DNA from: Ilyobacter_A sp963668015 | GTDB lineage: Bacteria; Fusobacteriota; Fusobacteriia; Fusobacteriales; Fusobacteriaceae | DNA: 64,000 nucleotides | Direction of reading: 5' to 3' | Assembly: GCA_963668015.2 (NCBI GenBank) | Contig: CAXXCR010000028.1 | Span: 1 to 64,000 of the forward strand | Part shown: in pieces, positions 1 through 7,758 of the stretch | How the letters are laid out: each line of letters starts with the position of its first letter | Position numbering within the stretch: position 1 is the first letter of the stretch | Notes under the pieces: model-generated | Told to the model about the DNA's origin: nothing | Seen by the model: the letters and a program-made list of their open reading frames with translations, nothing else | Databases searched by the model: none | Made by a program: the position numbers and the translations under genes

Positions 1-2
1 AT

Positions 3-98
3 AAGTCTTATCTATTCATTTTAATCCCAATTTGTATCTATGGAATTTGGGGCCTGGTATACCCTTGTATAAATAGGAGTAATTTAGTTGAAAAGTAA
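3..98 (+). CDS. Possible 3' end of a membrane-protein gene cut by the window edge
   Basis: A reading frame open from the first bases encodes about 31 residues, mostly hydrophobic (it includes ILIPICIYGIWGLVYP), and ends at TAA 96-98. It could be the last membrane helix of an integral membrane protein whose body lies outside the window. No family can be named from so short a piece, and chance openness is possible. Confidence 0.25.
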   Translation, partial: KSYLFILIPICIYGIWGLVYPCINRSNLVEK

Positions 99-311
99 TA
101 TTCTATAGCAGAGGTATAGCAGCAACCTCTTGGCATTATATATCAAAGTGCTAAGAGAAATAATTTCAGTTGGACTTGAGTAGGCGGTTTGGAATAATTT
201 AACGGAAAAGTATAAATAGGGGATAAAAATAGACTCCTTTTCTGGGTGAATATTTATATACTGTAAAATTAATCATGACGTAAGTGCTAGCGTAGAAGAG
301 GTGAGATCAAG
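99..311. other. Intergenic stretch without a recognisable gene
   Basis: Only a weak hairpin (AGAGGT...AACCTCT near 109-131, no T run) is visible. A good ribosome binding site (GAGGTGAGATCAAG) sits at its right end and belongs to the broken flavin reductase gene that follows. Confidence 0.4.
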
Positions 312-827
312 ATGAAGAATGATGTGGAATACCTAGAATTCATGTGGCCTATGAGACATTTTTTGATAACCTGCGGCGATATGAAAAATGAGTCAAATAT
401 AATAGCGGTGAGCTTTTGTATGCCTGTATCAAAATAACCTCCACTAATAGCCTGTGCAATTGGAAGGGATTCGTATTCGTATAAACTGATAAAAAGTACC
501 CAGGAATTCATTATAAATATTCCACCGAAAGAGTTGAAGTCAAAGATATATTATTGCGGATTCCATTCAGGTTATGAAGTTGATAAATTTAAAGAAACTG
601 GATTTTCTCCAAAAACAGCCCGCAGGATGAAAGCTCCGATTATAGAAGAGTGCGTAGCTCACATAGAGTGTAGGGTCAGGCAAGAAATAGTAAGCGGGGA
701 TAAAAACTTATTTATAGGAGAAGTAGTGGAGGCGTATGCAGATGAAGACATTGTAAGTGGAAAGATCAGCGTTGATTATGCAGGTGGGGATTTTCCCAGA
801 ACAATATATGCGACAAGATTCAAGTAA
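312..827 (+). pseudogene. Flavin reductase-like (flavoredoxin family) gene interrupted by a TAA codon
   Basis: ATG at 312 follows a good ribosome binding site. The frame runs 41 codons to TAA at 435-437 and then continues in the same frame, without any indel, to the stop ending at 827. The virtual product (about 171 aa with the stop bridged) resembles FMN-binding flavin reductase-like proteins: before the stop NIIAVSFCMPVSK, after it PPLIACAIGRDSYSYKLIK and EFIINIP, then AHIECRV and NLFIGEVV. The stop sits exactly where relatives have a residue between PVSK and PPL, so one base change (for example GAA to TAA) would explain it. The 97-aa piece starting at 534 lacks the N-terminal half of the flavin site and is unlikely to work alone. 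Readthrough or sequencing error are the alternatives. Confidence 0.7.
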
Positions 828-998
828 CTATAAGCTTTAGACTGTTTTATATTTTGGTAGAATTTTAAACTAGTTTAAATGGTGCAAATGTATGAAAAAA
901 TGAAACTAAAGCACAGCCAAACTTTTTTATATAAAATTTCAAATTTCTTTGTGAAACGATAATGCTTTTTAATTAAGACAGGGAGGTAAGAAAGCAAA

Positions 999-1508
999 AT
1001 GTATAAAGAAAATGAACTTCCAAAAATGGATATTGATAATTCAGAAACAGGATGTTGCCCTAGATTTAATCCGGAACCATGGGACGAAAAAGAATTTGTG
1101 TTCAATCAAAAACTGTTCGCCAAAGCGAAGACGATAAACTTCTTTCATATGCCGCTAAATATAGCTCCTGTAATTGTCAAAACTTGGAAAAAAATCGAAG
1201 AGGCAGGTGCCGACTCGAAAGAGAGCTTTTTGATGCTGTCCTACGATCTATCCCCTTGGAGTGGTGAGCACTATTTCAGTGTTGAAAAAGAGGTTCCGGA
1301 ATTGGAGATGGTAAGATTATCAGGGACTTTTTTAAGCAAAGTATTTGAGGGGCCTTTTAAAGATGCTAAAAAGTGGCTTAAAGAGATGGATAAATATGTA
1401 GAATCAAAAGGGGAGAAGGTGAAAAAATTATACTTTTTTTACACAACCTGCCCGAAATGTGCTAAATACTTTGGTAAAAATTATGTAGTTGCTTTTGCAC
1501 AAATTTAG
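999..1508 (+). CDS. Conserved 169-aa protein of uncertain function (often annotated 'hydrolase')
   Basis: The start ATG is preceded by GGGAGG. The protein begins with a CCPRFNPEPWDEK segment, has a central region with HMPLN and LSYDLSPWS, then GTFLSKVFEGPFKDAKKW, and ends with TTCPKCAKYFGKNYVVAFAQ. The paired cysteines at both ends and the conserved PEPW and TTCPKCAK blocks match a small bacterial family that databases usually call hydrolase without experimental support. The overall pattern recalls GyrI-like/effector-binding folds, but that is inference. No signal peptide or membrane segment is visible. The gene stands alone and converges on the GerW gene, sharing a bidirectional terminator with it. 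Confidence 0.6.
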   Translation: MYKENELPKMDIDNSETGCCPRFNPEPWDEKEFVFNQKLFAKAKTINFFHMPLNIAPVIVKTWKKIEEAGADSKESFLMLSYDLSPWSGEHYFSVEKEVPELEMVRLSGTFLSKVFEGPFKDAKKWLKEMDKYVESKGEKVKKLYFFYTTCPKCAKYFGKNYVVAFAQI

Positions 1509-1600
1509 CATAGGAGATAAGGTCAAAAATAGTGTAGAGGGTTCTTTCATTCAGAATGCCGGAGACAAACCTTATAAAAACTTGAGATATCTTAAAATAA

Positions 1601-1650
1601 AAATACCCATCCTGCTATCATTATTAGATACTGGATGGGTATTTTTATTT
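1601..1650. terminator. Bidirectional terminator between converging genes
   Basis: A 12-bp perfect stem (AAATACCCATCC 1601-1612 with GGATGGGTATTT 1633-1644) is flanked by T runs on both strands. It serves the 999-1508 gene on plus and the GerW/DUF2953 pair on minus, where it overlaps the GerW stop codon. Confidence 0.8.
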
Positions 1651-2029
1651 ATTCGTCGCCTTCAGATTCTTTTTTAAAGCTATCGGGTGAGATTTCCTTG
1701 AGTTTATCCATCAAGTCTGGCACCAGTTCTATCAGCTTATCTAAGCCGGTGTTTTTCTTAATTGGAAGTACGCTGACTTCGCCGTTTTTGATAACAATCA
1801 TAGCAACCGGCATTATGCGGGACCCTATCCCGGCACCGTGACCACCGGACTGCTGACCTTTTTTAGGATCTGCTTCTTCGCCTTTACCTGTCCCCAAACC
1901 GAAAGAGATTGAGAGAGTTGGAATTAAAGTGATATCTCCTACTTGAAACGGTTCCCCAATGACAGTCTTGTTCTTAATAAAATTTTCAAATTTTTCAAAC
2001 AACAGATCAATATTTTCCTGAATAGCCAT
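1649..2029 (-). CDS. GerW (YtfJ) family protein
   Basis: 126-aa protein of the GerW/YtfJ family, named for a Bacillus spore protein but present in many non-sporulating bacteria. The family signature is clear: GEPFQVGDITLIPTLSISFG, a glycine-rich low-complexity stretch (GGHGAGIGSRIMPVAMIVI) and GEVSVLPI, with a charged C-terminal tail. I chose the ATG at 2029 because GGAGG lies 7 nt upstream of it; the upstream in-frame ATG at 2044 overlaps that site. It lies just downstream of a DUF2953 membrane protein on the same strand. The same pairing (ytfI-ytfJ) occurs in Bacillus, so the two probably act together at the membrane. Exact role unknown. Confidence 0.85.
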   Translation of the reverse strand: MAIQENIDLLFEKFENFIKNKTVIGEPFQVGDITLIPTLSISFGLGTGKGEEADPKKGQQSGGHGAGIGSRIMPVAMIVIKNGEVSVLPIKKNTGLDKLIELVPDLMDKLKEISPDSFKKESEGDE

Positions 2030-2052
2030 TGTTATAACCTCCATTTAATTTA

Positions 2053-2643
2053 TTATTTTAAGATCACTCTTGTTGGCTCGTATAAAAACAGTTTTAAAAA
2101 GGTGAAAACCAAATAATATAGAGTAAGTTTTCCGCCTACATATACTGTACCGTCATATATCTCTTCGTCATATCTGAATTTGAGTTTTTCCATACTGAAC
2201 GGTATTTTGAAAGAACTAACTAATCCCTGCAAGAACCCTGTGATACTTGGGTCTTCAAATCCAAGCTGTCCGTTGATAAGAAACTTTTTAGGTCTATATC
2301 TTTTTACTATATTCGCAAAACATTTAACTAAATATTTTACTCCTTTTTTTGTTATTTTCCTTTTACACTTTCTTTCCTTAACTTTGTTTTCTTCTACTCC
2401 CCTCCGATCTTTTTCATCCCCGTTTTTAATCTTAATCAATATTCCAAATAGCCTGACGTTAAATAAATCTTTGTTGTCGTAACCCAAGCAGAATAAACCA
2501 AATAGCCAGGATACCTTGGCACCACAGTAAAAACAGTTTTCGTTGTGGCTTGCACTTATACTGTAGTTAAAGGGAACAAACAGCAGTAGCAAAATAAGAA
2601 CCAGAAAAAGTATTAAAATAACTATAAGTATATCTAGAATCAT
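2053..2643 (-). CDS. DUF2953 domain membrane protein (YtfI-like)
   Basis: 196-aa protein with one very hydrophobic N-terminal helix (residues 2-24) and a soluble part carrying DUF2953 features: SWLFGLF, NVRLFGI, a basic middle, FANIVKRYRPKKFLINGQLG, FEDPSITGFLQGLVSSF and a C-terminal VGGKLTLYYLV. The ATG at 2643 has GAGG 5-6 nt upstream; the longer upstream frame has no ribosome site and would put hydrophilic sequence before the helix. It is the first gene of a two-gene unit with GerW, with a 23-nt gap. The domain probably sits outside the cytoplasmic membrane. Function is unknown. Confidence 0.75.
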   Translation of the reverse strand: MILDILIVILILFLVLILLLLFVPFNYSISASHNENCFYCGAKVSWLFGLFCLGYDNKDLFNVRLFGILIKIKNGDEKDRRGVEENKVKERKCKRKITKKGVKYLVKCFANIVKRYRPKKFLINGQLGFEDPSITGFLQGLVSSFKIPFSMEKLKFRYDEEIYDGTVYVGGKLTLYYLVFTFLKLFLYEPTRVILK

Positions 2644-2763
2644 AAATACCTCATTTTTCTGCCCATTTGAATCTGCTTTTAATAAATTTAGGCAAAATAA
2701 ATGGGAGTCTAATACATTCAGCAATAGTAAATGAGTACAGCTATAAATTTTTATTTGATAAGT

Positions 2764-4377
2764 TTATGAATTATCCTGATAATTGTCGGAAAATTCGACC
2801 CTGTTTTTACCTTTATTTTTTGCAGAATATAAAGCTATGTCGACCCTTTCATATAATTGATCAAATGTTTCTCCTGCCTGGTGTTCGGCCACCCCGATGC
2901 TCACAGTTAATTTGCCGGCTTTAGTAAAATTAAAATTTTCAATTCTTGTCCTTATTTTTTCTGCAAAACTAAATGCATTATTCAGGTCGGTACAGGGAGA
3001 TAAAATTAAAAACTCTTCTCCGCCCCACCTGGATAAACTGTCGCTTGTTCTTATATTTTCGCTTAACAGTTTTGAAATTTCTGATAGGACGATGTCCCCT
3101 GTATTGTGGCCGTAAGAATCGTTTATTGTTTTGAAATAGTCTACATCTATAAGCAGGATACTAGTTGTTTTTATACTCTTGGGAATTGTACTCAATTCAT
3201 TTTTGACGATTTTATTCATACCCCTTCTGTTCTTAAGTCCAGTAAGTGGATCAATTTCGGATATCACATTCAGCTGTTTGTTTTTCTTTTTCATCAAATT
3301 TTGCTTATAGGTCAAGAAAGAAATTATTGTTATGGAGCTAAAACTCAAGATGAAAATAGTTATTCCTAATTTATACTTAACAAAAAAATTTGGCGGCTTG
3401 TTTATTATTTTTGCAGAAGGGGGTATTTTGTTCATGTTAATGCCCCATTTTTTCAAGGAGTTGTAGTCGTAGACGGTGGTCATAGGAGATATCTCCTTGT
3501 GTATCACGTCGCTGTCATCTGAAAAGAGAAGTCTGCCAACTTTTTCTCCTATGACTTCAAAACTGATTAAATTTCCCCCTGAAATCCCGCTGCCTAACAA
3601 ATTTTCCCAAAAGCTGAATACGGGTATTGAGGAGTTTTTGCAGATTATCTCTGAAACTTGGTACGGGGTCATTTCTTTACCGAATCCGTCTGAGTGCATT
3701 AAAATATAAAAAGCAATTGCAGAGTCATTTTTATTGGACAGTTTTTCAGAAATCTCGTGGATGTTCTTATCCAGAAGATACTCTACCTCAATTTTTTTAT
3801 CTGATTCAGATATAATTTTTTTCAAAATATTTATCTTGGGTTGATTTGGTTTGCTTGAGGTCCCTATGATGAAAATTTTATCGATTTCCTTGAGCTTTAA
3901 TACATCCTTAACTGCTGTGGAATAATCAGGGACAGCTTTTATTAACATATCCTCCTCAAGCAGGAGATCATCTCTTGCAAATTTTTTTGACCCTTGCAGG
4001 AAGACTCTTTTCGAATCCGGAAAAATATCCCTGTGTGAACTGAGCAGGGATACAGAGTCGAATCCCCAGCAGATAATATAATCAAATTTACGGTTTGAAT
4101 ACTTATTTTTTAAGTAATGACTATAAAAAAAATAGGAATTAAGGTTTAATTTTTGAGAATTCATGTATTCAAAAAAAAGATTTTCTTTCCGCGGAGTAGC
4201 CTCGAATGTCTTAGAGATTCCTTTTTCAAGGCAAACTGAAGCCGGGATTCCTTTTTCAAATGATGAAAGGAACAGTATGTTCACTGAATTTTCTCCTTTA
4301 GCAGTCAGGCAGATCAAGAAAAATAGTGATACTATGCAGTAGATTGTTTTTTTTGTATAAACATTTAGATATTCCAT
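2764..4377 (-). CDS. Diguanylate cyclase with periplasmic binding-protein-like sensor
   Basis: 537-aa membrane sensor. An N-terminal helix (about residues 9-26) is followed by a periplasmic domain of roughly 300 residues resembling the substrate-binding fold found in some two-component sensors (VNILFLSSFEKG, FDYIICWGFDSV, GSGISGGNLISFEVIG). A second helix (about 335-355) leads into a GGDEF domain (DPLTGLKNRRGM, LLIDVDYFKTIND, RWGGEEFLIL). GGEEF is an active-site form, and RTSD five residues before it matches the RxxD inhibitory site, so c-di-GMP synthesis with product feedback is expected. The ATG at 4377 was chosen because GAGGT precedes it; the ATG 13 codons upstream has no such site. The ligand cannot be told from sequence. 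Confidence 0.85.
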   Translation of the reverse strand: MEYLNVYTKKTIYCIVSLFFLICLTAKGENSVNILFLSSFEKGIPASVCLEKGISKTFEATPRKENLFFEYMNSQKLNLNSYFFYSHYLKNKYSNRKFDYIICWGFDSVSLLSSHRDIFPDSKRVFLQGSKKFARDDLLLEEDMLIKAVPDYSTAVKDVLKLKEIDKIFIIGTSSKPNQPKINILKKIISESDKKIEVEYLLDKNIHEISEKLSNKNDSAIAFYILMHSDGFGKEMTPYQVSEIICKNSSIPVFSFWENLLGSGISGGNLISFEVIGEKVGRLLFSDDSDVIHKEISPMTTVYDYNSLKKWGINMNKIPPSAKIINKPPNFFVKYKLGITIFILSFSSITIISFLTYKQNLMKKKNKQLNVISEIDPLTGLKNRRGMNKIVKNELSTIPKSIKTTSILLIDVDYFKTINDSYGHNTGDIVLSEISKLLSENIRTSDSLSRWGGEEFLILSPCTDLNNAFSFAEKIRTRIENFNFTKAGKLTVSIGVAEHQAGETFDQLYERVDIALYSAKNKGKNRVEFSDNYQDNS

Positions 4378-4613
4378 AAAAGACCTCGCATGTAAAGTAT
4401 TTATTAAATTATACACTATTTTGTCGGTTTTTCAAATTAAACTGTAACATTTGAATTCCTTGAAGTTCAGGAATTATAGTGTGTGAATATTTTGACATTT
4501 TTAAGTTTGCTTTGATTAAAAATCAAAATAAATATATAAATTTTGCAGGAAACAATTTCTTTAATTAACTCAAGTTGTTACTTGGGGAACTGACATCAAA
4601 TTATAAAGAAAGA

Positions 4614-5015
4614 TTATAGTTTGATTATGCCAGGCACTTTAAATATCGAGCCTTCATATTTGTACCCTTGCTTCTTGTAGTATTCATCTACATCAGACAT
4701 CACGTACACAATATGATTCGGGTAATCTTTATAGATACATTCCATTAGTTTTCGCCCAATATTTCTTCCTCGATAATGCGGCCTGACCAGTAAATCACAA
4801 ACATATATATAGAAACCACAATCATCGATAGAACGTGAATATCCACATAAGACATTACCTTCATATGCAACATATGTAATTGAGTTAGCCAAGGCTAATC
4901 TATACTTATCTGACACATTATCGGCAGAATAGCATCTCCAATCTTCACCTTCATCTTCTATCATTTTCATCAACTTATCTTCATCGACCTCTTTAGCATA
5001 TACCCTAATGTGCAT
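4614..5015 (-). CDS. GNAT family N-acetyltransferase
   Basis: 133-aa single-domain acyltransferase. The acetyl-CoA-binding motif is clear (VRPHYRGRNIGRKLMECI), preceded by the central strand (FYIYVCDLLV) and followed by the usual late strand (HIVYVMSDVDEYYKKQGY). The start has GGAGGGG 4-5 nt upstream. The acceptor is unknown: members acetylate proteins, amines or antibiotics, and nothing nearby decides. It is a single gene on minus, divergent from the MarR operon, with an AT-rich 180-bp gap. Confidence 0.85.
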   Translation of the reverse strand: MHIRVYAKEVDEDKLMKMIEDEGEDWRCYSADNVSDKYRLALANSITYVAYEGNVLCGYSRSIDDCGFYIYVCDLLVRPHYRGRNIGRKLMECIYKDYPNHIVYVMSDVDEYYKKQGYKYEGSIFKVPGIIKL

Positions 5016-5175
5016 TTTATCCCCTCCAATACAACTATGAAATCAATGTATTGTATATAATTATTACACAACGTCATTGAGAGAAGCGATATTTATTTAT
5101 CTCTTATTTATACTTAGGTGTAAAAAGAATCCTTTTGATATTAAGAAAAAATATTTACAGCAGAGCAAAAAAAAC

Positions 5176-5204
5176 TTGACATTATCTCTAGTTAGATGTA
5201 TTAT
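5176..5204 (+). promoter_or_regulatory. MarR promoter with internal operator
   Basis: TTGACA (5176-5181), a 17-nt spacer and TATTAT (5199-5204) form a near-consensus sigma-70 promoter. The spacer holds the palindromic box TATCTCTAGTTAGATGTA (5183-5200), which recurs twice upstream of the azoreductase gene. A repressor bound here would block polymerase, so the MarR gene is probably autoregulated. The predicted start of transcription falls at about the ATG at 5211. Confidence 0.75.
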
Positions 5205-5210
5205 AGTGGT

Positions 5211-5648
5211 ATGAAGAGATATGAAGAATTAGACGAATTAAATTTAAAATTAATAGTGACTCTGACCAGATGCTCGCAGTCTGTAACGAGAAGGGACGCT
5301 CAATACATATCCTCGCATGGCCTGACCTTGCCGCAGTTTGGAGTATTGGAAGCCCTATATCATCTCGGGCCGCTCAAGGTGGGAGAGATAATTGAGAAGA
5401 CCCTTTCGAGTAGTGGAAATACAGGCGTGATAATAGACAATCTATTGAAAGACGGCTTTCTGGAAAAATCTAAAGATGACGTTGACAAGAGAGTAACCAT
5501 AGTCAGGGCCACTGAAAAAGGCAGGAAAAAGATACAAGAAATATTCCCGGGACACCTCAACAACATCCGGTCTATGTTTGATATTTTGAGTCCGGAGGAA
5601 AAAAACATTATGATTTCCTTGCTTAAAAAACTAGGGAAATCATTATAA
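5211..5648 (+). CDS. MarR family regulator (MhqR-like)
   Basis: 145-aa winged-helix regulator: LTLPQFGVLEAL (helix before the reader), VGEIIEKTLSSSGNTGVIIDNL (recognition helix region), then the DDVDKRVTIVRATEKG wing. Relatives include MhqR/YodB-type repressors of azoreductases and quinone detoxification. The ATG at 5211 was chosen because the promoter -10 ends only 6 nt before it; the upstream in-frame ATG at 5196 lies inside the promoter. There is no ribosome binding site, so the message may be leaderless. The repeated box in its promoter and before azoR implies that it represses itself and the azoreductase. The inducer is likely an electrophile or quinone, by family analogy only. Confidence 0.85.
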   Translation: MKRYEELDELNLKLIVTLTRCSQSVTRRDAQYISSHGLTLPQFGVLEALYHLGPLKVGEIIEKTLSSSGNTGVIIDNLLKDGFLEKSKDDVDKRVTIVRATEKGRKKIQEIFPGHLNNIRSMFDILSPEEKNIMISLLKKLGKSL

Positions 5649-5651
5649 AAA

Positions 5652-5675
5652 AGCCATTTTTATGGCTAGTTTTTT
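5652..5675 (+). terminator. Terminator after the MarR gene
   Basis: A 6-bp stem AGCCAT/ATGGCT with a 4-nt loop is followed by AGTTTTTT, directly behind the MarR stop codon. Confidence 0.7.
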
Positions 5676-5682
5676 ACGATAA

Positions 5683-5700
5683 TACCTCTAGCTAGATACA
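5683..5700 (+). promoter_or_regulatory. MarR operator copy 2
   Basis: TACCTCTAGCTAGATACA repeats the box in the MarR promoter (consensus TAYCTCTARYTAGATRYA over three copies). It is similar in form to the MhqR box of Bacillus (ATCTCGA...TCGAGAT). Confidence 0.7.
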
Positions 5701-5776
5701 AATTTCAAGAAGAACTTTTCTGTATACGGATAAAATTTTAAAACGGCCATTCATAATGGTTAATTTTTTAAAGATA

Positions 5777-5794
5777 TATCTCTAACTAGATATA
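5777..5794 (+). promoter_or_regulatory. MarR operator copy 3
   Basis: TATCTCTAACTAGATATA is the most symmetrical of the three boxes. It lies about 90 nt before the azoreductase start, near the expected promoter. Two operators 94 nt apart could allow looping or cooperative binding (inference). Confidence 0.75.
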
Positions 5795-5881
5795 AAGTGA
5801 GTTTTTTTACTGATCAAAGGGGGTAAGTTTATGAAATCAGAATTAAACAAACTATTTAATAAATTTAGAGGAGGAAAAGCC

Positions 5882-6475
5882 ATGAAAAAAGTTTTGTATA
5901 TAAAAGCAAACCCAAAAGCAGCGTCTGATTCGTATACGTTTAAAATGTCGGATGAGTTTATAAGGGAATATAAAAAAAATAACCCAAACCACGAAGTGAT
6001 AGAAGTAGACCTTTACAAAAGAAATGTGGGACACTTAGATTCCGAAAAGCTCGGTCAGATGTTTTCAGGAGAGGACAGCATACTGAAAAAATACGCTACA
6101 GAATTTAAGGAAGCGGACAAATATATTTTCGCGGCACCGATGTGGAATTTTTCTATCCCTTCAATCCTAAAAGCGTACATAGATCATATTTCCTATGCCG
6201 GCATATCATTTCAGTATACAGAAGATGGCCCTGTTGGACTTTTGAAAGATAAAAAGGCCCTTCACATAACCTCGAGAGGCGGCATGTATTCAGAGGGACC
6301 TGCAGGAAGCTTTGAAATGGGGGACAGGTATTTGAGGGCTATATTAGGATTCTTGGGTGTAGAAGATGTGAAAACTGTACCTCTGGAGCTTACAAATATT
6401 TTGGCCCCCGAAGAAGTCTCAGAGGAGCTCGAAAATAAGAAACTGCATTTAAAGGAATTGGCAAAAGAATTTTAA
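5882..6475 (+). CDS. azoR: FMN-dependent NADH-azoreductase
   Basis: 197-aa flavodoxin-fold quinone/azo reductase. The N terminus KKVLYIKANPKAASDSYT is the FMN phosphate loop. The family blocks AAPMWNFSIPSILKAYIDHI (flavin site and dimer) and HITSRGGMYSEGPAG follow. The product reduces azo compounds and quinones with NADH via FMN. The ATG at 5882 matches the family start and has AGGAGG upstream. An in-frame ATG at 5831 with its own GGGGG site would add 17 residues not typical of the family; this may be a leader or remnant. The three-copy operator ties it to the adjacent MarR regulator, a classic electrophile-stress pairing. Confidence 0.92.
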   Translation: MKKVLYIKANPKAASDSYTFKMSDEFIREYKKNNPNHEVIEVDLYKRNVGHLDSEKLGQMFSGEDSILKKYATEFKEADKYIFAAPMWNFSIPSILKAYIDHISYAGISFQYTEDGPVGLLKDKKALHITSRGGMYSEGPAGSFEMGDRYLRAILGFLGVEDVKTVPLELTNILAPEEVSEELENKKLHLKELAKEF

Positions 6476-6561
6476 ATCTTATATTATAAAAAGCTATGAG
6501 AGCTTTGAACTTTTAACCAGTGTATAACATATCTAATTAATATAAAAGGAGGCGTATTAAG

Positions 6562-6708
6562 ATGAAAAAACTATTAGCAATAGGAATGTTGGCATTAGGG
6601 ATGGCAGCATACGCAGGAGAAAAAGAAGTGGAACAAGGGGAAAGATTATCAAGAGTAACTCAATATAAGTTGTTTGAAGATTATGGAAACAGAGAAGCGG
6701 ATTTTTAG
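6562..6708 (+). CDS. Small exported peptide, copy 1
   Basis: A 48-aa ORF with an excellent ribosome site (AAAGGAGGCG). It starts with a classical signal peptide MKKLLAIGMLALGMAAYA ending in AYA-G, a signal peptidase I site. The mature part is only about 30 residues, acidic, and contains GEKEVEQGERLSRV and KLFEDYGNREADF. No family is recognised. It lies behind the azoreductase and is followed 33 nt later by a near copy. The conserved frame, ribosome site and signal peptide in both copies argue that it is a real gene. Confidence 0.75.
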   Translation: MKKLLAIGMLALGMAAYAGEKEVEQGERLSRVTQYKLFEDYGNREADF

Positions 6709-6741
6709 GATATATATATAAATGATAGGAGGCGTATTAAG

Positions 6742-6879
6742 ATGAAAAAACTGTTAGCAATAGGCATATTGGCATTAGGGATAGCGGCATATGCAGGAGA
6801 ACAAGAAGTAGAGCAAGGAGAAAGATTGTCAAGACCATTGATGATTGATCTTTTCGAAGATTACGGCAATAGATTTTAG
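6742..6879 (+). CDS. Small exported peptide, copy 2
   Basis: A 45-aa tandem paralogue of the preceding peptide. The 20-nt region with the ribosome site (AGGAGGCGTATTAAGATGAA) is identical to copy 1. Signal peptide MKKLLAIGILALGIAAYA is almost the same; the mature part shares GEQEVEQGERLSRP and LFEDYGNRF but the middle differs (RPLMIDLFED versus RVTQYKLFED) and the tail is shorter. Differences within the duplicated frame are mostly substitutions that keep it open, so both copies seem to be under selection. Export and possible outer-envelope location are inferred. Role unknown. Confidence 0.75.
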   Translation: MKKLLAIGILALGIAAYAGEQEVEQGERLSRPLMIDLFEDYGNRF

Positions 6880-6936
6880 CGTATATAATTAATAGGCTGT
6901 AGTAAAGGTACAAAACGGTTCAGTTGTAATTAATCA

Positions 6937-6974
6937 GGTTTTAGGAAAAAGACAGCAGTCTTATCCTAAAACTT
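6937..6974. terminator. Hairpin behind the small-peptide genes
   Basis: GTTTTAGGA (6938-6946) pairs with TCCTAAAAC (6964-6972), with an inner AAGAC/GTCTT stem. There is no long T run, so it may be a terminator or an mRNA 3' stabiliser. Confidence 0.5.
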
Positions 6975-7009
6975 AATATACCCACGTGTTTTAAAAAGGG
7001 GGTATTTTC

Positions 7010-7714
7010 ATGTTGAGAAAGATAGACGGCAAAGATTTATACTTGGCGAACCAGGGCTGGCTTAAAAGCAGATTCCACTTTTCATTCGCCGAGTACTACA
7101 ATCCAGACAATATCAAATTCGGCGTACTGAGGGTAGTAAATGATGATATGATAGAGCCTAAGAACGGGTTTCCTACCCACCCCCACAGGGATATGGAAAT
7201 AATTTCCTACGTTGTACAAGGTGACCTGACTCACCAAGACAGTATGGGAAACAGACACAGCCTATCGAGAGGGGAAATACAGTATATGAGTGCCGGCACA
7301 GGCGTGACACACTCAGAGTACAATATAGGGGATACTACCACCAGAATTTTACAGATATGGGTACTTCCAGATAGAAAGGGGCACACTCCGAATTACGGCG
7401 AACTCAGACCTAAATGGGAAGATAGGGTGGATGCGTTCATGCACTTTGTTTCTGGAAAAGGTGGGGTAGCACTCATAAAAGTAAACCAGGATGTAAACTT
7501 TTATGCAATTGAATCTAGCAAGGAGCAAAATTTTGAACTAGGAAAAGAAAGACAGGCTTATCTCATTCTCATAGAAGGAGAAGCAAGTATAAACAATGTG
7601 CAGCTCACATCCAGAGATGCACTGGAGATAGTGGAAGAAAACATCAATATCATTCCTAAAGAAAAAGCACATGTTTTGATTATTGAGATGGAAAAAGAAG
7701 GCAAGCAAGTATAA
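7010..7714 (+). CDS. Pirin family protein
   Basis: 234-aa bicupin of the pirin family. The N-terminal cupin carries the metal-binding block HPHRDMEIISYVVQGDLTHQD and GEIQYMSAGTGVTHSEYN; the C-terminal cupin is more divergent, as usual. Bacterial relatives include quercetinase-like YhaK/YhhW proteins that respond to oxidative or electrophile stress. The start has a GGGGG site 6 nt upstream. It is followed by the FMN-binding gene with a 44-nt gap, probably co-transcribed. No copy of the nearby MarR operator lies in its own upstream region, so shared control with azoR is possible only by readthrough. Confidence 0.88.
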   Translation: MLRKIDGKDLYLANQGWLKSRFHFSFAEYYNPDNIKFGVLRVVNDDMIEPKNGFPTHPHRDMEIISYVVQGDLTHQDSMGNRHSLSRGEIQYMSAGTGVTHSEYNIGDTTTRILQIWVLPDRKGHTPNYGELRPKWEDRVDAFMHFVSGKGGVALIKVNQDVNFYAIESSKEQNFELGKERQAYLILIEGEASINNVQLTSRDALEIVEENINIIPKEKAHVLIIEMEKEGKQV

Positions 7715-7758
7715 TTTAGCAGACCCAAAAAAGTATATGTAGAAAAAAGGAGGAATTA

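Noticed and set aside
4566..4583. AACTCAAGTTGTTACTTG resembles a MITE end
   Set aside because: Single end only; no inverted partner or family body sequence on either side.
5063..5098. ACACAACGTC upstream of the 4614 GNAT gene, similar to an attC R' core
   Set aside because: No matching R'' partner or hairpin within 150 bp and nothing comparable behind the gene, so it is not counted as an integron site.
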